Shown here in pieces: positions 1 to 8,528 of a stretch of DNA of 64,000 nucleotides. The translations under genes were made by a program, and so were the position numbers. A model generated the notes under the pieces. The model was not told the DNA's origin. It saw only the letters and a list, made by a program, of their open reading frames with translations, and searched no databases. Every line of letters begins with the position of its first letter. Positions within the stretch are counted from its first letter, which is position 1. Origin of the DNA: Xenophilus aerolatus (lineage in GTDB: Bacteria > Pseudomonadota > Gammaproteobacteria > Burkholderiales > Burkholderiaceae_C); NCBI GenBank assembly GCA_029968055.1, contig JASCNX010000001.1:744001-808000 (forward strand). Reading direction: 5' to 3'.

Positions 1-1605
<1,605 letters not shown>

Positions 1606-1630
1606 CGGCGCTGTCGCCAACGTGATAGGA

Positions 1631-1653
1631 GGGCCGCGGCTGCGGCCCTTCTT
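1631..1653 (+). terminator. Rho-independent-type terminator after the acyl-CoA ligase
   Basis: GGGCCGC (1631-1637) pairs with GCGGCCC (1642-1648) across a 4-nt loop and is followed by TTCTT. The stem is strong and the T-run short, so termination is likely but may be partial. Confidence 0.6.
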
Positions 1654-1655
1654 GC

Positions 1656-1740
1656 GGGCATTCCCTGTGCGGGGCGAAGGAGGGCGCTTGTACGCTGCGC
1701 GCGAACGACCGGCCAACCGATTCGACACAGGAGACAAGCC
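1656..1740 (+). repeat. Leader repeat, copy 1 (upstream of first binding-protein gene)
   Basis: This leader shares blocks with 3086-3163: GGGCATTCCCTG (1656-1667 and 3086-3097), CTTGTAC (1687-1693 and 3117-3123) and a TTCGAC...AGGAGAC segment carrying the ribosome binding site. The same order and near-equal spacing indicate that the tandem binding-protein genes were duplicated together with their upstream region. The shared blocks outside the Shine-Dalgarno site are candidates for regulatory sequence. Confidence 0.7.
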
Positions 1741-2976
1741 TTGAAATTCGCTATCAAAATAGTAGCTGCCTGCGCGATGGCAGCAGGTGCCGCAGGCGCA
1801 TTTGCCCAGAAGGGCGAGACCGTGAAGATCGCCTGGATGGACCCGCTCTCGGGCCTCATGGCGGCCGTCGGGACGAATCAGCTCAAGACCTACCAGCTGA
1901 TGGTCGAGCACTTCAACAAGACCAGCGCCTCGGGCGTGAAGTTCGAGCTGATCTCGCTGGACAACAAGCTCAGCCCGCAGGAGACCACGGCCGCCCTGCG
2001 CTCGGCGATGGACCAGGGGGCCCGCTACGTGACGCAGGGCAACGGCTCCGGCCCGGCGCTGGCGATCATCGACGCGCTCGAGAAGCACAACGCGCGCAAC
2101 CCCGGCAAGGAAGTCGTGTACTTCAACTACGCCGCGGTCGACCCCGACTTGACCAACAGCAAGTGCAGCTACTGGCACTTCCGGCTCGACGCCGACACGT
2201 CGATGAAGATGGAGGCGCTGACCACCTTCATGAAAGACCAGGCCGACATCAAGAAGGTCTACATCCTCGGCCAGAACTACGCGCACGGCGTGCAGGTCAG
2301 CAAGTACGCCAAGGAAGGACTCAAGGCCAAGCGGCCGGACGTGCAGATCGTCGGCGACGACCTGCACCCGCTGGCGCAGGTGCGCGACTTCGCGCCCTAC
2401 ATCGCCAAGATCAAGCAGTCGGGCGCCGACACGGTGATCACCGGCAACTGGGGTTCCGACCTGGCGCTGCTGCTGAAGGCGGCGCAGGACGCGGGCCTGC
2501 TCGACACCGTCAAGTTCTACACCTACTACGCCTTCGGTTCGGGCGCGCCGACGGCCATGGGCGCAGGCGCCGCGGGCAAGGTCTACGTGGTGGGCTACGG
2601 CCACTACAACATGGGCCCGCCGATCCAGCCGCTGATGGCCGAGTTCAAGAAGCGCATGAACGACGACATGACGCAGAACTCGATCTATCACACCTTCGCG
2701 CTGCTCGACGCGGCCTTCGTCAAGACGAAGTCGACCGACCCGGTGAAGGTCGCCGCCGCGCTCGAGGGCATGAAGATCAAGAGCTTCAACGGCGAGGTCG
2801 AGATGCGCAAGGCCGACCACCAGCTGCAGCAGGGCCTGTTCATCACGCGCTGGGACAAGGCCGGCGGCAAGTACCCCTACGACGCCGAGAACACCGGATA
2901 CACCTTCGCCCCGGTCAAGTACTACGAGCCCTACGTCGCGAGCACGCCCACCAGCTGCCAGATGAAGCGGCCCTGA
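1741..2976 (+). CDS. Branched-chain amino acid/amide ABC transporter substrate-binding protein, paralogue 1
   Basis: 411 residues, a Peripla_BP_6 (LivJ-type) periplasmic binding protein. TTG is chosen as start because AGGAGA (1729-1734) sits 6 nt upstream and the frame then begins with a signal peptide, MKFAIKIVAACAMAAG, ending about AFAQ. The mature part has the family pattern PLSGLMAAVGTNQ, NGSGPALAIIDALEK and ...TSCQMKRP at the end. It is followed by a close paralogue (3164-4393) and the livHMGF genes, so it probably delivers ligand to that permease. The ligand is unknown; members of this group bind branched-chain amino acids, amides or aromatic compounds. The signal-peptide codons contain a GCTAT...TAGC palindrome typical of a dispersed repeat. 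Confidence 0.92.
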   Translation: MKFAIKIVAACAMAAGAAGAFAQKGETVKIAWMDPLSGLMAAVGTNQLKTYQLMVEHFNKTSASGVKFELISLDNKLSPQETTAALRSAMDQGARYVTQGNGSGPALAIIDALEKHNARNPGKEVVYFNYAAVDPDLTNSKCSYWHFRLDADTSMKMEALTTFMKDQADIKKVYILGQNYAHGVQVSKYAKEGLKAKRPDVQIVGDDLHPLAQVRDFAPYIAKIKQSGADTVITGNWGSDLALLLKAAQDAGLLDTVKFYTYYAFGSGAPTAMGAGAAGKVYVVGYGHYNMGPPIQPLMAEFKKRMNDDMTQNSIYHTFALLDAAFVKTKSTDPVKVAAALEGMKIKSFNGEVEMRKADHQLQQGLFITRWDKAGGKYPYDAENTGYTFAPVKYYEPYVASTPTSCQMKRP

Positions 2977-3081
2977 CGCACCGGAAAAGGGGCCCGACCG
3001 GCCTCGTTTCTACCCATGGGTAGCACAAGCACGGTGCATCCTGTCGCGCGAGTGATAGAAAGCGCCGCAGCAGCGCCGACC

Positions 3082-3113
3082 TTACGGGCATTCCCTGAGC
3101 GGGGTGCCCGTAA
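3082..3113 (+). other. Perfect 9-bp stem-loop in the leader of the second binding-protein gene
   Basis: TTACGGGCA (3082-3090) and TGCCCGTAA (3105-3113) are perfect inverted repeats around a 14-nt loop. The loop side contains the block shared with the leader of the first paralogue, but the right arm is absent there. It may be an operator, or a processing or termination signal for the upstream gene; no T-run follows. Confidence 0.5.
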
Positions 3114-3163
3114 ACACTTGTACTCTCGTCCCGATTTGCACCGTTCGACCCAGGAGACACAGA
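3086..3163 (+). repeat. Leader repeat, copy 2 (upstream of second binding-protein gene)
   Basis: Second copy of the leader described at 1656-1740, with the same ordered blocks (GGGCATTCCCTG, CTTGTAC, TTCGAC...AGGAGAC). Confidence 0.7.
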
Positions 3164-4393
3164 TTGAAATTCGCTCTGAAATTCACCGCCGCCGCCATCG
3201 TCGCAGCCACTGCCACCGGCGCCCTCGCGCAGCAGGGTGAAACCGTCAAGATCGCCTGGCTCGACCCGCTGTCGGGTCTCATGGCCGCCGTCGGCACCAA
3301 CCAGCTCAAGACCTTCCAGTTCTTCGCCGAGAAGTTCAACGCCAAGAACCCGGCGGGCGTGAAGTTCGAGATCATCGGCATCGACAACAAGCTCAGCCCG
3401 CAGGAAACGACGGCCGCGCTGCGCTCGGCCATGGACCAGGGCGCGCGTTACGTCGTGCAGGGCAACGGCTCGGGCCCGGCGCTGGCGATCATCGACGCGC
3501 TGGAAAAGAACAACTCGCGCAATCCCGGCAAGGAGATGCTGTACCTGAACTACGCGGCGGTCGACCCCGACCTGACCAACAGCAAGTGCAGCTACTGGCA
3601 GTACCGCTTCGATGCCGACACCTCCATGAAGATGGAGGCCCTGACCACCTACATGAAGGACCAGGCGGACATCAAGAAGGTCTACATCATTGGCCAGAAC
3701 TACTCGCACGGCCAGCAAGTCAGCAAGTTCGCCAAGGAAAACCTCAAGACCAAGCGTCCGGACATCCAGATCGTCGGCGACGACCTGCACCCGCTGGCGC
3801 AGGTGCGCGACTTCTCGCCTTACATCGCCAAGATCAAGGCGTCCGGCGCCGACTCGGTCATCACCGGCAACTGGGGTTCCGACCTGGCGCTGCTGATCAA
3901 GGCCGGCAACGATGCGGGCTTGAACGTCAAGTACTACACCTACTATGCCGTGACCAGCGGCACGCCCACGGCCATGGGCGCGGCGTCCGACGGCCGCGTG
4001 TACCAGGTCGGCTACGCCCACTACAACATGGGCGGCGAGATGCAGAAGTACGCCGACGAATTCAAGAAGCGCTTCAACGACGACCTCTACACCACCGACA
4101 TCTACACCGTGTTCGTGGCCCTGTCCGAAGCCATGGCCAAGGCCAAGACCACCGACCCGGTGAAGGTGGCCGCCACGATGGAGGGCATGAAGTTCAAGAG
4201 CTTCAACGGCGACGTGGAACTGCGCAAGGCCGACCACCAGCTGCAGCAGGGCCTGTACATCGCCAAGTGGGAGAAGGCCAGCGCCAAGTACCCCTACAGC
4301 CCGGAGAACACGGGCTACACGCTGGCTCCGGTGAAGTTCTACGACGCCTACGTGGCCAGCACCCCCACCAGCTGCCAGATGAAGCGGCCATAA
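3164..4393 (+). CDS. Branched-chain amino acid/amide ABC transporter substrate-binding protein, paralogue 2
   Basis: 409 residues from a TTG start at 3164, preceded by CAGGAGAC (3151-3158). In-frame starts exist upstream (3104) but they would add residues before the signal peptide and would make the Shine-Dalgarno site internal. The signal peptide LKFALKFTAAAIVAATATG is cleaved near ALAQ. It is a close full-length paralogue of the preceding gene (same PLSGLMAAVGTNQLKT, NGSGPALAIIDALEK and C-terminal TSCQMKRP), so a recent tandem duplication is likely. Main differences lie in the middle and late regions, which may alter ligand choice. A strong terminator separates it from livH, so the binding protein can be made in excess of the permease. 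Confidence 0.93.
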   Translation: MKFALKFTAAAIVAATATGALAQQGETVKIAWLDPLSGLMAAVGTNQLKTFQFFAEKFNAKNPAGVKFEIIGIDNKLSPQETTAALRSAMDQGARYVVQGNGSGPALAIIDALEKNNSRNPGKEMLYLNYAAVDPDLTNSKCSYWQYRFDADTSMKMEALTTYMKDQADIKKVYIIGQNYSHGQQVSKFAKENLKTKRPDIQIVGDDLHPLAQVRDFSPYIAKIKASGADSVITGNWGSDLALLIKAGNDAGLNVKYYTYYAVTSGTPTAMGAASDGRVYQVGYAHYNMGGEMQKYADEFKKRFNDDLYTTDIYTVFVALSEAMAKAKTTDPVKVAATMEGMKFKSFNGDVELRKADHQLQQGLYIAKWEKASAKYPYSPENTGYTLAPVKFYDAYVASTPTSCQMKRP

Positions 4394-4420
4394 GGGCAGC
4401 CAGGCTCCGAGCCAAGCAAG

Positions 4421-4450
4421 GCCCGCCGCCCTCAGGCGGGCCTTTTTTTC
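4421..4450 (+). terminator. Strong rho-independent terminator between binding protein and livH
   Basis: GCCCGCC (4421-4427) pairs with GGCGGGC (4435-4441), loop 7 nt, followed by CTTTTTTTC. This is the clearest intrinsic terminator in the window. Its place between the binding-protein genes and the permease genes would lower permease expression relative to binding protein. Confidence 0.9.
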
Positions 4451-4483
4451 ATGTTCTCCGAGGGACCGGGAGTCGATTCGATC

Positions 4484-5431
4484 GTGGAATTCTTTCTGAT
4501 ATCGCTGCTCAATGGCGTGAGCTACGGGCTGCTGCTGTTCATGCTCAGCTCCGGGCTGACGCTGATCTTCAGCATGATGGGCGTGCTGAACTTCGCGCAC
4601 GCGAGCTTCTACATGCTGGGCGCGTACTTCGCCTACGCCATCTCCAACGTCGTCGGCTTCTGGCCCGCCCTGGTGCTGGCGCCGCTGCTGGTCGGCATGC
4701 TGGGCGCCGCCTTCGAGCGCTACAGCCTGCGCCGGGTCCACAAGTTCGGCCACGTGCCCGAGCTGCTGGTCACCTTCGGCCTGTCGTACCTCATCCTCGA
4801 ACTGGTGCAGCTCGTCTGGGGCCGCTCCACCGTGCCCTACGGCCTGCCGACGCAGCTGCAGGGCCCGCTCTTCACGCTGTACGGCACGCAGTTCCCCAAG
4901 TCGCGCTCGTTCATCATGCTGGTGGCGGTGCTGATGCTGATTTCGGTGTGGCTGCTGCTCACGCGCACGCGCATCGGCCTGGTCATCCAGGCGGCGCTCA
5001 AGCACCCGGAGATGGTCGAGGCGCTGGGCCACAACGTGCCGCGCGTGTTCATGCTGGTCTTCGGCGGCGGTGCCGCACTGGCCGGGCTGGCGGGCGTGAT
5101 CGGCGGCAACACCTACGTCACCGAGCCGGCGATGGCCGCATCGGTGGGCTCGATCATCTTCGTGGTGGTCGTGGTGGGTGGCATGGGCTCCCTCGCCGGT
5201 GCCTTCCTCGCGTCGCTGCTGATCGGCGTCATCCAGACCTTCGCGGTGGCCATCGACCAGTCGATGGCCACGGGCCTGCAGGCGCTGGGCATGACGGTGA
5301 CCGACCAGACCTTCGGCTACTCGCTGCTCAAGCTCACCCTGTCGCAGGTGGCGCCGATCCTGCCGTACCTGTTCCTGGTGCTCATCCTCATCTTCCGGCC
5401 CAAGGGCCTGCTCGGAACCCGGGAGGACTGA
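4484..5431 (+). CDS. livH: Branched-chain amino acid ABC transporter permease LivH
   Basis: 315 residues, all-helical inner-membrane permease. I prefer GTG 4484, which gives the usual N-terminus MEFFLISLLNGVSYGL with GGGAG at 4468-4472 upstream; the in-frame ATG at 4451 abuts the terminator T-run and has no ribosome binding site. The family signature SGLTLIFSMMGVLNFAHASFY and the late GGMGSLAGAF region are intact. It forms the transmembrane pore with LivM, powered by LivG and LivF encoded just downstream. The gene ends 2 nt before livM starts, with GGGAGG inside its last codons. Confidence 0.93.
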   Translation: MEFFLISLLNGVSYGLLLFMLSSGLTLIFSMMGVLNFAHASFYMLGAYFAYAISNVVGFWPALVLAPLLVGMLGAAFERYSLRRVHKFGHVPELLVTFGLSYLILELVQLVWGRSTVPYGLPTQLQGPLFTLYGTQFPKSRSFIMLVAVLMLISVWLLLTRTRIGLVIQAALKHPEMVEALGHNVPRVFMLVFGGGAALAGLAGVIGGNTYVTEPAMAASVGSIIFVVVVVGGMGSLAGAFLASLLIGVIQTFAVAIDQSMATGLQALGMTVTDQTFGYSLLKLTLSQVAPILPYLFLVLILIFRPKGLLGTRED

Positions 5432-5433
5432 CC

Positions 5434-6756
5434 ATGACCAGCACCTCCACCGCCATGTCCCCATCGACCGCCTATTACAAGTTCAAGCCGCTCAACCTCG
5501 GGCGCATCGTGATCTGGTCGCTGTTCGCGGTCGCGCTCATCGTCGCGCCGTGGATCTTCACCAGCAGCCTCGCGCTGACGATGCTCTCGCAGATCGGCTA
5601 CCTGATCATCATCTGCCTGTCGTACAACATCCTGCTGGGGCAGGGCGGGATGCTCAGCTTCGGCCATGCCGTCTACACCGGCCTGGGCTCGTTCATCGCG
5701 ATCCACGCGATGAACATGGCCAGCAAGGGCCAGATCCCGGTGCCGCTGGTGCTGATCCCGGTCGTCGCCGGCCTGGCGGGCGCCTTCTTTGCGGTGCTCT
5801 TCGGCTACGTGACCACCAAGAAGTCGGGCACCACCTTCGCGATGATCACGCTGGGCCTGGGCGAACTGGTGGCCGCCATGGCGCTGATGTTCCCGGGCTT
5901 CTTCGGCGGCGAGGGCGGCATCACGACCGACCGCACCTACGGCAAGTTCCTGATGTGGAACTTCGGCCCGCAGGTCCAGGTGTACTACCTGATCGCCGTC
6001 TACTGCTTCGTGTGCACCGCGCTGATGTACGCCTTCACCGGCACGCCGCTGGGCCGCATCCTGAACGCGGTGCGCGACAACCCGGAGCGCGTCGAATTCA
6101 TCGGCTACAACACGCAGCGGGTGCGCTACTTCGCGTTCATCATCGCGGGCTTCTTCGCCGGCATCGGCGGCGGCCTGGCGGCGATCAACTTCGAGATCGT
6201 GAACGCGGCCGACAGCCTGAGCACCATCCGTTCGGGCGGCTACCTGCTGTTCACCTTCCTCGGCGGCGCGACCTTCTTCTTCGGCCCGATCATCGGCGCC
6301 GTGCTGCTGGTCTTCGCGTCGATCCTGCTGTCGGAACTGAGCAAGGCCTGGCTGCTGTACATGGGCCTGGCCTTCCTGTTCATGGTCATGTTCGCGCCCG
6401 GCGGCATCGCCAGCCTGATCATGATGAACCTGCGCGTGGCCAAGTTCGGCAAGTTCAACCGCTTCTGGGGCCTGTACGCGGGCCTGCTGGTCACCGGCGC
6501 GCTCATGGTGGTCGGCGCGGCCGCCATCGTCGAGATGATCTATCACATCCAGCTCAACGCGGCGATGGGCCCGAAGGTGCATTTCTTCGGCTCGGAACTC
6601 GACACCTCGTCCACCACCCACTGGGTCGGCGCGGTCGCGCTCATGGTGATCGGTGGCGGCCTGCTGGAGGTCGTGCGGCGCCGGTTCGTGCGCACCTGGG
6701 GCACGGCACAGGAAGAGATCGAGGCGCAGATCAAGCGCGCGGAGGCCGGCGTATGA
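5434..6756 (+). CDS. livM: Branched-chain amino acid ABC transporter permease LivM
   Basis: 440 residues, longer than many LivM proteins because of an extended C-terminus after the core (a last membrane segment around VGAVALMVIGGGLLEVV and a charged tail). The LivM signature SYNILLGQGGMLSFGHAVY is present, and GGAGTFFFGP-like text appears as LGGATFFFGPIIGAV. Start ATG 5434 has GGGAGG at 5421-5426. The stop overlaps the livG start (ATGA), so translation is coupled. It pairs with LivH in the inner membrane. Confidence 0.93.
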   Translation: MTSTSTAMSPSTAYYKFKPLNLGRIVIWSLFAVALIVAPWIFTSSLALTMLSQIGYLIIICLSYNILLGQGGMLSFGHAVYTGLGSFIAIHAMNMASKGQIPVPLVLIPVVAGLAGAFFAVLFGYVTTKKSGTTFAMITLGLGELVAAMALMFPGFFGGEGGITTDRTYGKFLMWNFGPQVQVYYLIAVYCFVCTALMYAFTGTPLGRILNAVRDNPERVEFIGYNTQRVRYFAFIIAGFFAGIGGGLAAINFEIVNAADSLSTIRSGGYLLFTFLGGATFFFGPIIGAVLLVFASILLSELSKAWLLYMGLAFLFMVMFAPGGIASLIMMNLRVAKFGKFNRFWGLYAGLLVTGALMVVGAAAIVEMIYHIQLNAAMGPKVHFFGSELDTSSTTHWVGAVALMVIGGGLLEVVRRRFVRTWGTAQEEIEAQIKRAEAGV

Positions 6757-7523
6757 GCTATGCACTCGAACTGAGGGACCTGCACAAGAGCTTCGGCAAG
6801 ACGCCCATCATCCGGGGCGCGAACCTGGCCGTCACGGCCGGCGAGCGCATTGCGGTGATCGGGCCGAACGGCGCGGGCAAGTCGACGCTCTTCAACCTGA
6901 TCAGCGGGCGCCTGCATCCCACCAGTGGTGAGGTGCTGCTCAACGGCGAGCGCATCGACGGCCTGCCGCCGTACGAGATCAACCGCAAGGGCCTGTCGCG
7001 CAGCTTCCAGATCACCAACATCTTCCCCAAGCTCAGCGTGTTCGAGAACCTGCGCTGTGGGGTGCTGTGGAGCCTGGGCTACCGCTACACCTTCCTGCGT
7101 TTCCTCTCGAACCTGGACGACGCGAACGAGCGCGCCGAGCTGCTGCTGCGCCAGGTGGGCCTGGAGCGCAAGCGCGACGTGCTGGCCGTCAACCTGACCT
7201 ACGCCGAGCAGCGTGCGCTGGAGATTGGCATCACCATCGCCGGCGGTGCCAGCGTCATCCTGCTGGACGAACCGACGGCCGGCATGAGCAAGACCGAGAC
7301 CGCGCACTTCATCGCGCTGATCCGCGAGATCACCGTGGGCAAGACGCTGCTCACGGTCGAGCATGACATGGGCGTGGTGTTCGGCCTGGCCGACAAGATC
7401 GCGGTGGTGGTGTACGGCGAGGTCATCGCCTACGACACGCCCGAGGCGGTGCGCGCCAATGCGCGCGTGCAGGAGGCGTACCTGGGCTCATCCGTCGCAG
7501 ATGCCCAAGGAGCTGGACACTGA
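6753..7523 (+). CDS. livG: Branched-chain amino acid ABC transporter ATP-binding protein LivG
   Basis: 256 residues, cytoplasmic ATPase. Walker A GPNGAGKST is canonical, Walker B is VILLDEPTAGMS, and the family's signature region reads NLTYAEQRALEIG in place of a classic LSGGQ, as usual for LivG. The start ATG overlaps the livM stop by 4 nt. It should form a heterodimer with LivF to energise LivHM. Confidence 0.94.
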   Translation: MSYALELRDLHKSFGKTPIIRGANLAVTAGERIAVIGPNGAGKSTLFNLISGRLHPTSGEVLLNGERIDGLPPYEINRKGLSRSFQITNIFPKLSVFENLRCGVLWSLGYRYTFLRFLSNLDDANERAELLLRQVGLERKRDVLAVNLTYAEQRALEIGITIAGGASVILLDEPTAGMSKTETAHFIALIREITVGKTLLTVEHDMGVVFGLADKIAVVVYGEVIAYDTPEAVRANARVQEAYLGSSVADAQGAGH

Positions 7524-7524
7524 C

Positions 7525-8220
7525 ATGTTGAAGATTCAAGACCTGCACGCCTACTACGGCAAGAGCCACGTGCTGCACGGCGTCTCGTTCGCGGTGAACT
7601 CCGGCGAGATCGTCGCGCTGCTGGGCCGCAACGGCTCCGGGCGTTCCACCACCGCCAAAGCCATCATGGGCCTGGTGCATGCCGAAGGCGACGTGCACTG
7701 GAAGGGCCAGGACATCCTGCGCCGCAAGGCCTACGAAATTGCACACATGGGCATCGGCTACGTGCCCGAGAACCGCGACATCTTTCCCAAGCTCACGGTG
7801 CACCAGAACCTGCTTTTGGGCCAAAAGGGCAGCGGCAAGGGCAGCCGCTGGTCCTTCGAGGACATGTACCAGATGTTCCCCCGGCTGAAGGAGCGCCAGC
7901 ACACCGAGGCCGGCGTGCTCTCGGGCGGCGAGCAGCAGATGCTCACGCTGTGCCGCACGCTCATGGGCGACCCGGACCTCATCATCATCGACGAGCCGAC
8001 CGAGGGCCTCGCGCCCAAGATCGTCGAGCTGGTGGGGCAGTACCTCAAGACGCTCAAGGACAAGGGCATCTCGGTGCTGCTGATCGAGCAGAAGCTGACC
8101 ATCGCGATGCAGATTTCCGACCGTGCGCTGGTGATGGGCCACGGCAGCATCGTCTTCGACGGCACGCCCGACAGCCTGCGCGCCGACGCGGGCACGCGCA
8201 AGGAATGGCTCGAGGTCTGA
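7525..8220 (+). CDS. livF: Branched-chain amino acid ABC transporter ATP-binding protein LivF
   Basis: 231 residues from ATG 7525 (GGAG at 7509-7512); an in-frame ATG at 7501 lies inside livG. The signature LSGGEQQML and Walker B LIIIDEPTEGLAP are normal. The Walker A motif is unusual: it reads GRNGSGRST, with arginine (codon cgt) where the catalytic lysine of GxxxxGK[ST] is expected. LivG keeps the lysine, so if the Arg site is hydrolytically weak the transporter would be asymmetric. Last gene of the run; a long hairpin lies downstream. Confidence 0.92.
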   Translation: MLKIQDLHAYYGKSHVLHGVSFAVNSGEIVALLGRNGSGRSTTAKAIMGLVHAEGDVHWKGQDILRRKAYEIAHMGIGYVPENRDIFPKLTVHQNLLLGQKGSGKGSRWSFEDMYQMFPRLKERQHTEAGVLSGGEQQMLTLCRTLMGDPDLIIIDEPTEGLAPKIVELVGQYLKTLKDKGISVLLIEQKLTIAMQISDRALVMGHGSIVFDGTPDSLRADAGTRKEWLEV

Positions 8221-8303
8221 GCATGCGGGGTGCGCCTGCCTTCCCGAGCGGCCGGGAGGGCCTTTCCGGCACGAGCGCGCTGCCACCTTGTTCATAGCAA
8301 TTC

Positions 8304-8335
8304 GGCGGCGCGTGCCATGCTTGGCGCGCGCCGCC
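8304..8335 (+). other. Long near-perfect hairpin downstream of livF
   Basis: GGCGGCGCG (8304-8312) pairs with CGCGCCGCC (8327-8335), and inside it GCCA pairs with TGGC around a TGCT loop; one T-G wobble separates the two helices, giving a stem of about 14 bp. No T-run follows. It is probably the transcript end or stability element of the liv run. A weaker palindrome (TTCCCG...CGGGAG) lies at 8240-8258. Confidence 0.55.
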
Positions 8336-8388
8336 GTCGCTTGCAGAATGGCCGCCTGGCACTTTGTCCCGCCAGCGACTGGGCGCGA

Positions 8389-8444
8389 TGGACGCACGCC
8401 CCGAATTGCCTAGAATCGCCGAAAAAGAACACTCGTGCTTTTTT
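8389..8444 (+). promoter_or_regulatory. Candidate promoter with overlapping palindromic operator for the hydratase/dehydrogenase gene
   Basis: A -35-like TGGACG (8389-8394) and -10-like TAGAAT (8411-8416) are 16 bp apart. Immediately downstream, 8422-8444 is an imperfect palindrome with AAAAAG and CTTTTT arms around CAC-TC-GTG. A palindrome over the start of transcription fits repression by a TetR-type fatty-acid regulator, which is a common arrangement for beta-oxidation genes; the regulator is not in this window. Confidence 0.5.
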
Positions 8445-8528
8445 GGGAGACAGCGCCGCTCGGCCCGCGAGCGCCAGGTCTGCTCTCCGGTCCCGCCTCT
8501 TCTTCTCCACCTTCCAAAGGAACGCAGC

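Noticed and set aside
2915-5464. Very long open frame on the minus strand (849 codons)
   Set aside because: It is antisense to binding-protein and livH genes whose protein families are clear; its Arg/His/Gln/Glu-rich translation is the usual by-product of GC-rich codon third positions.
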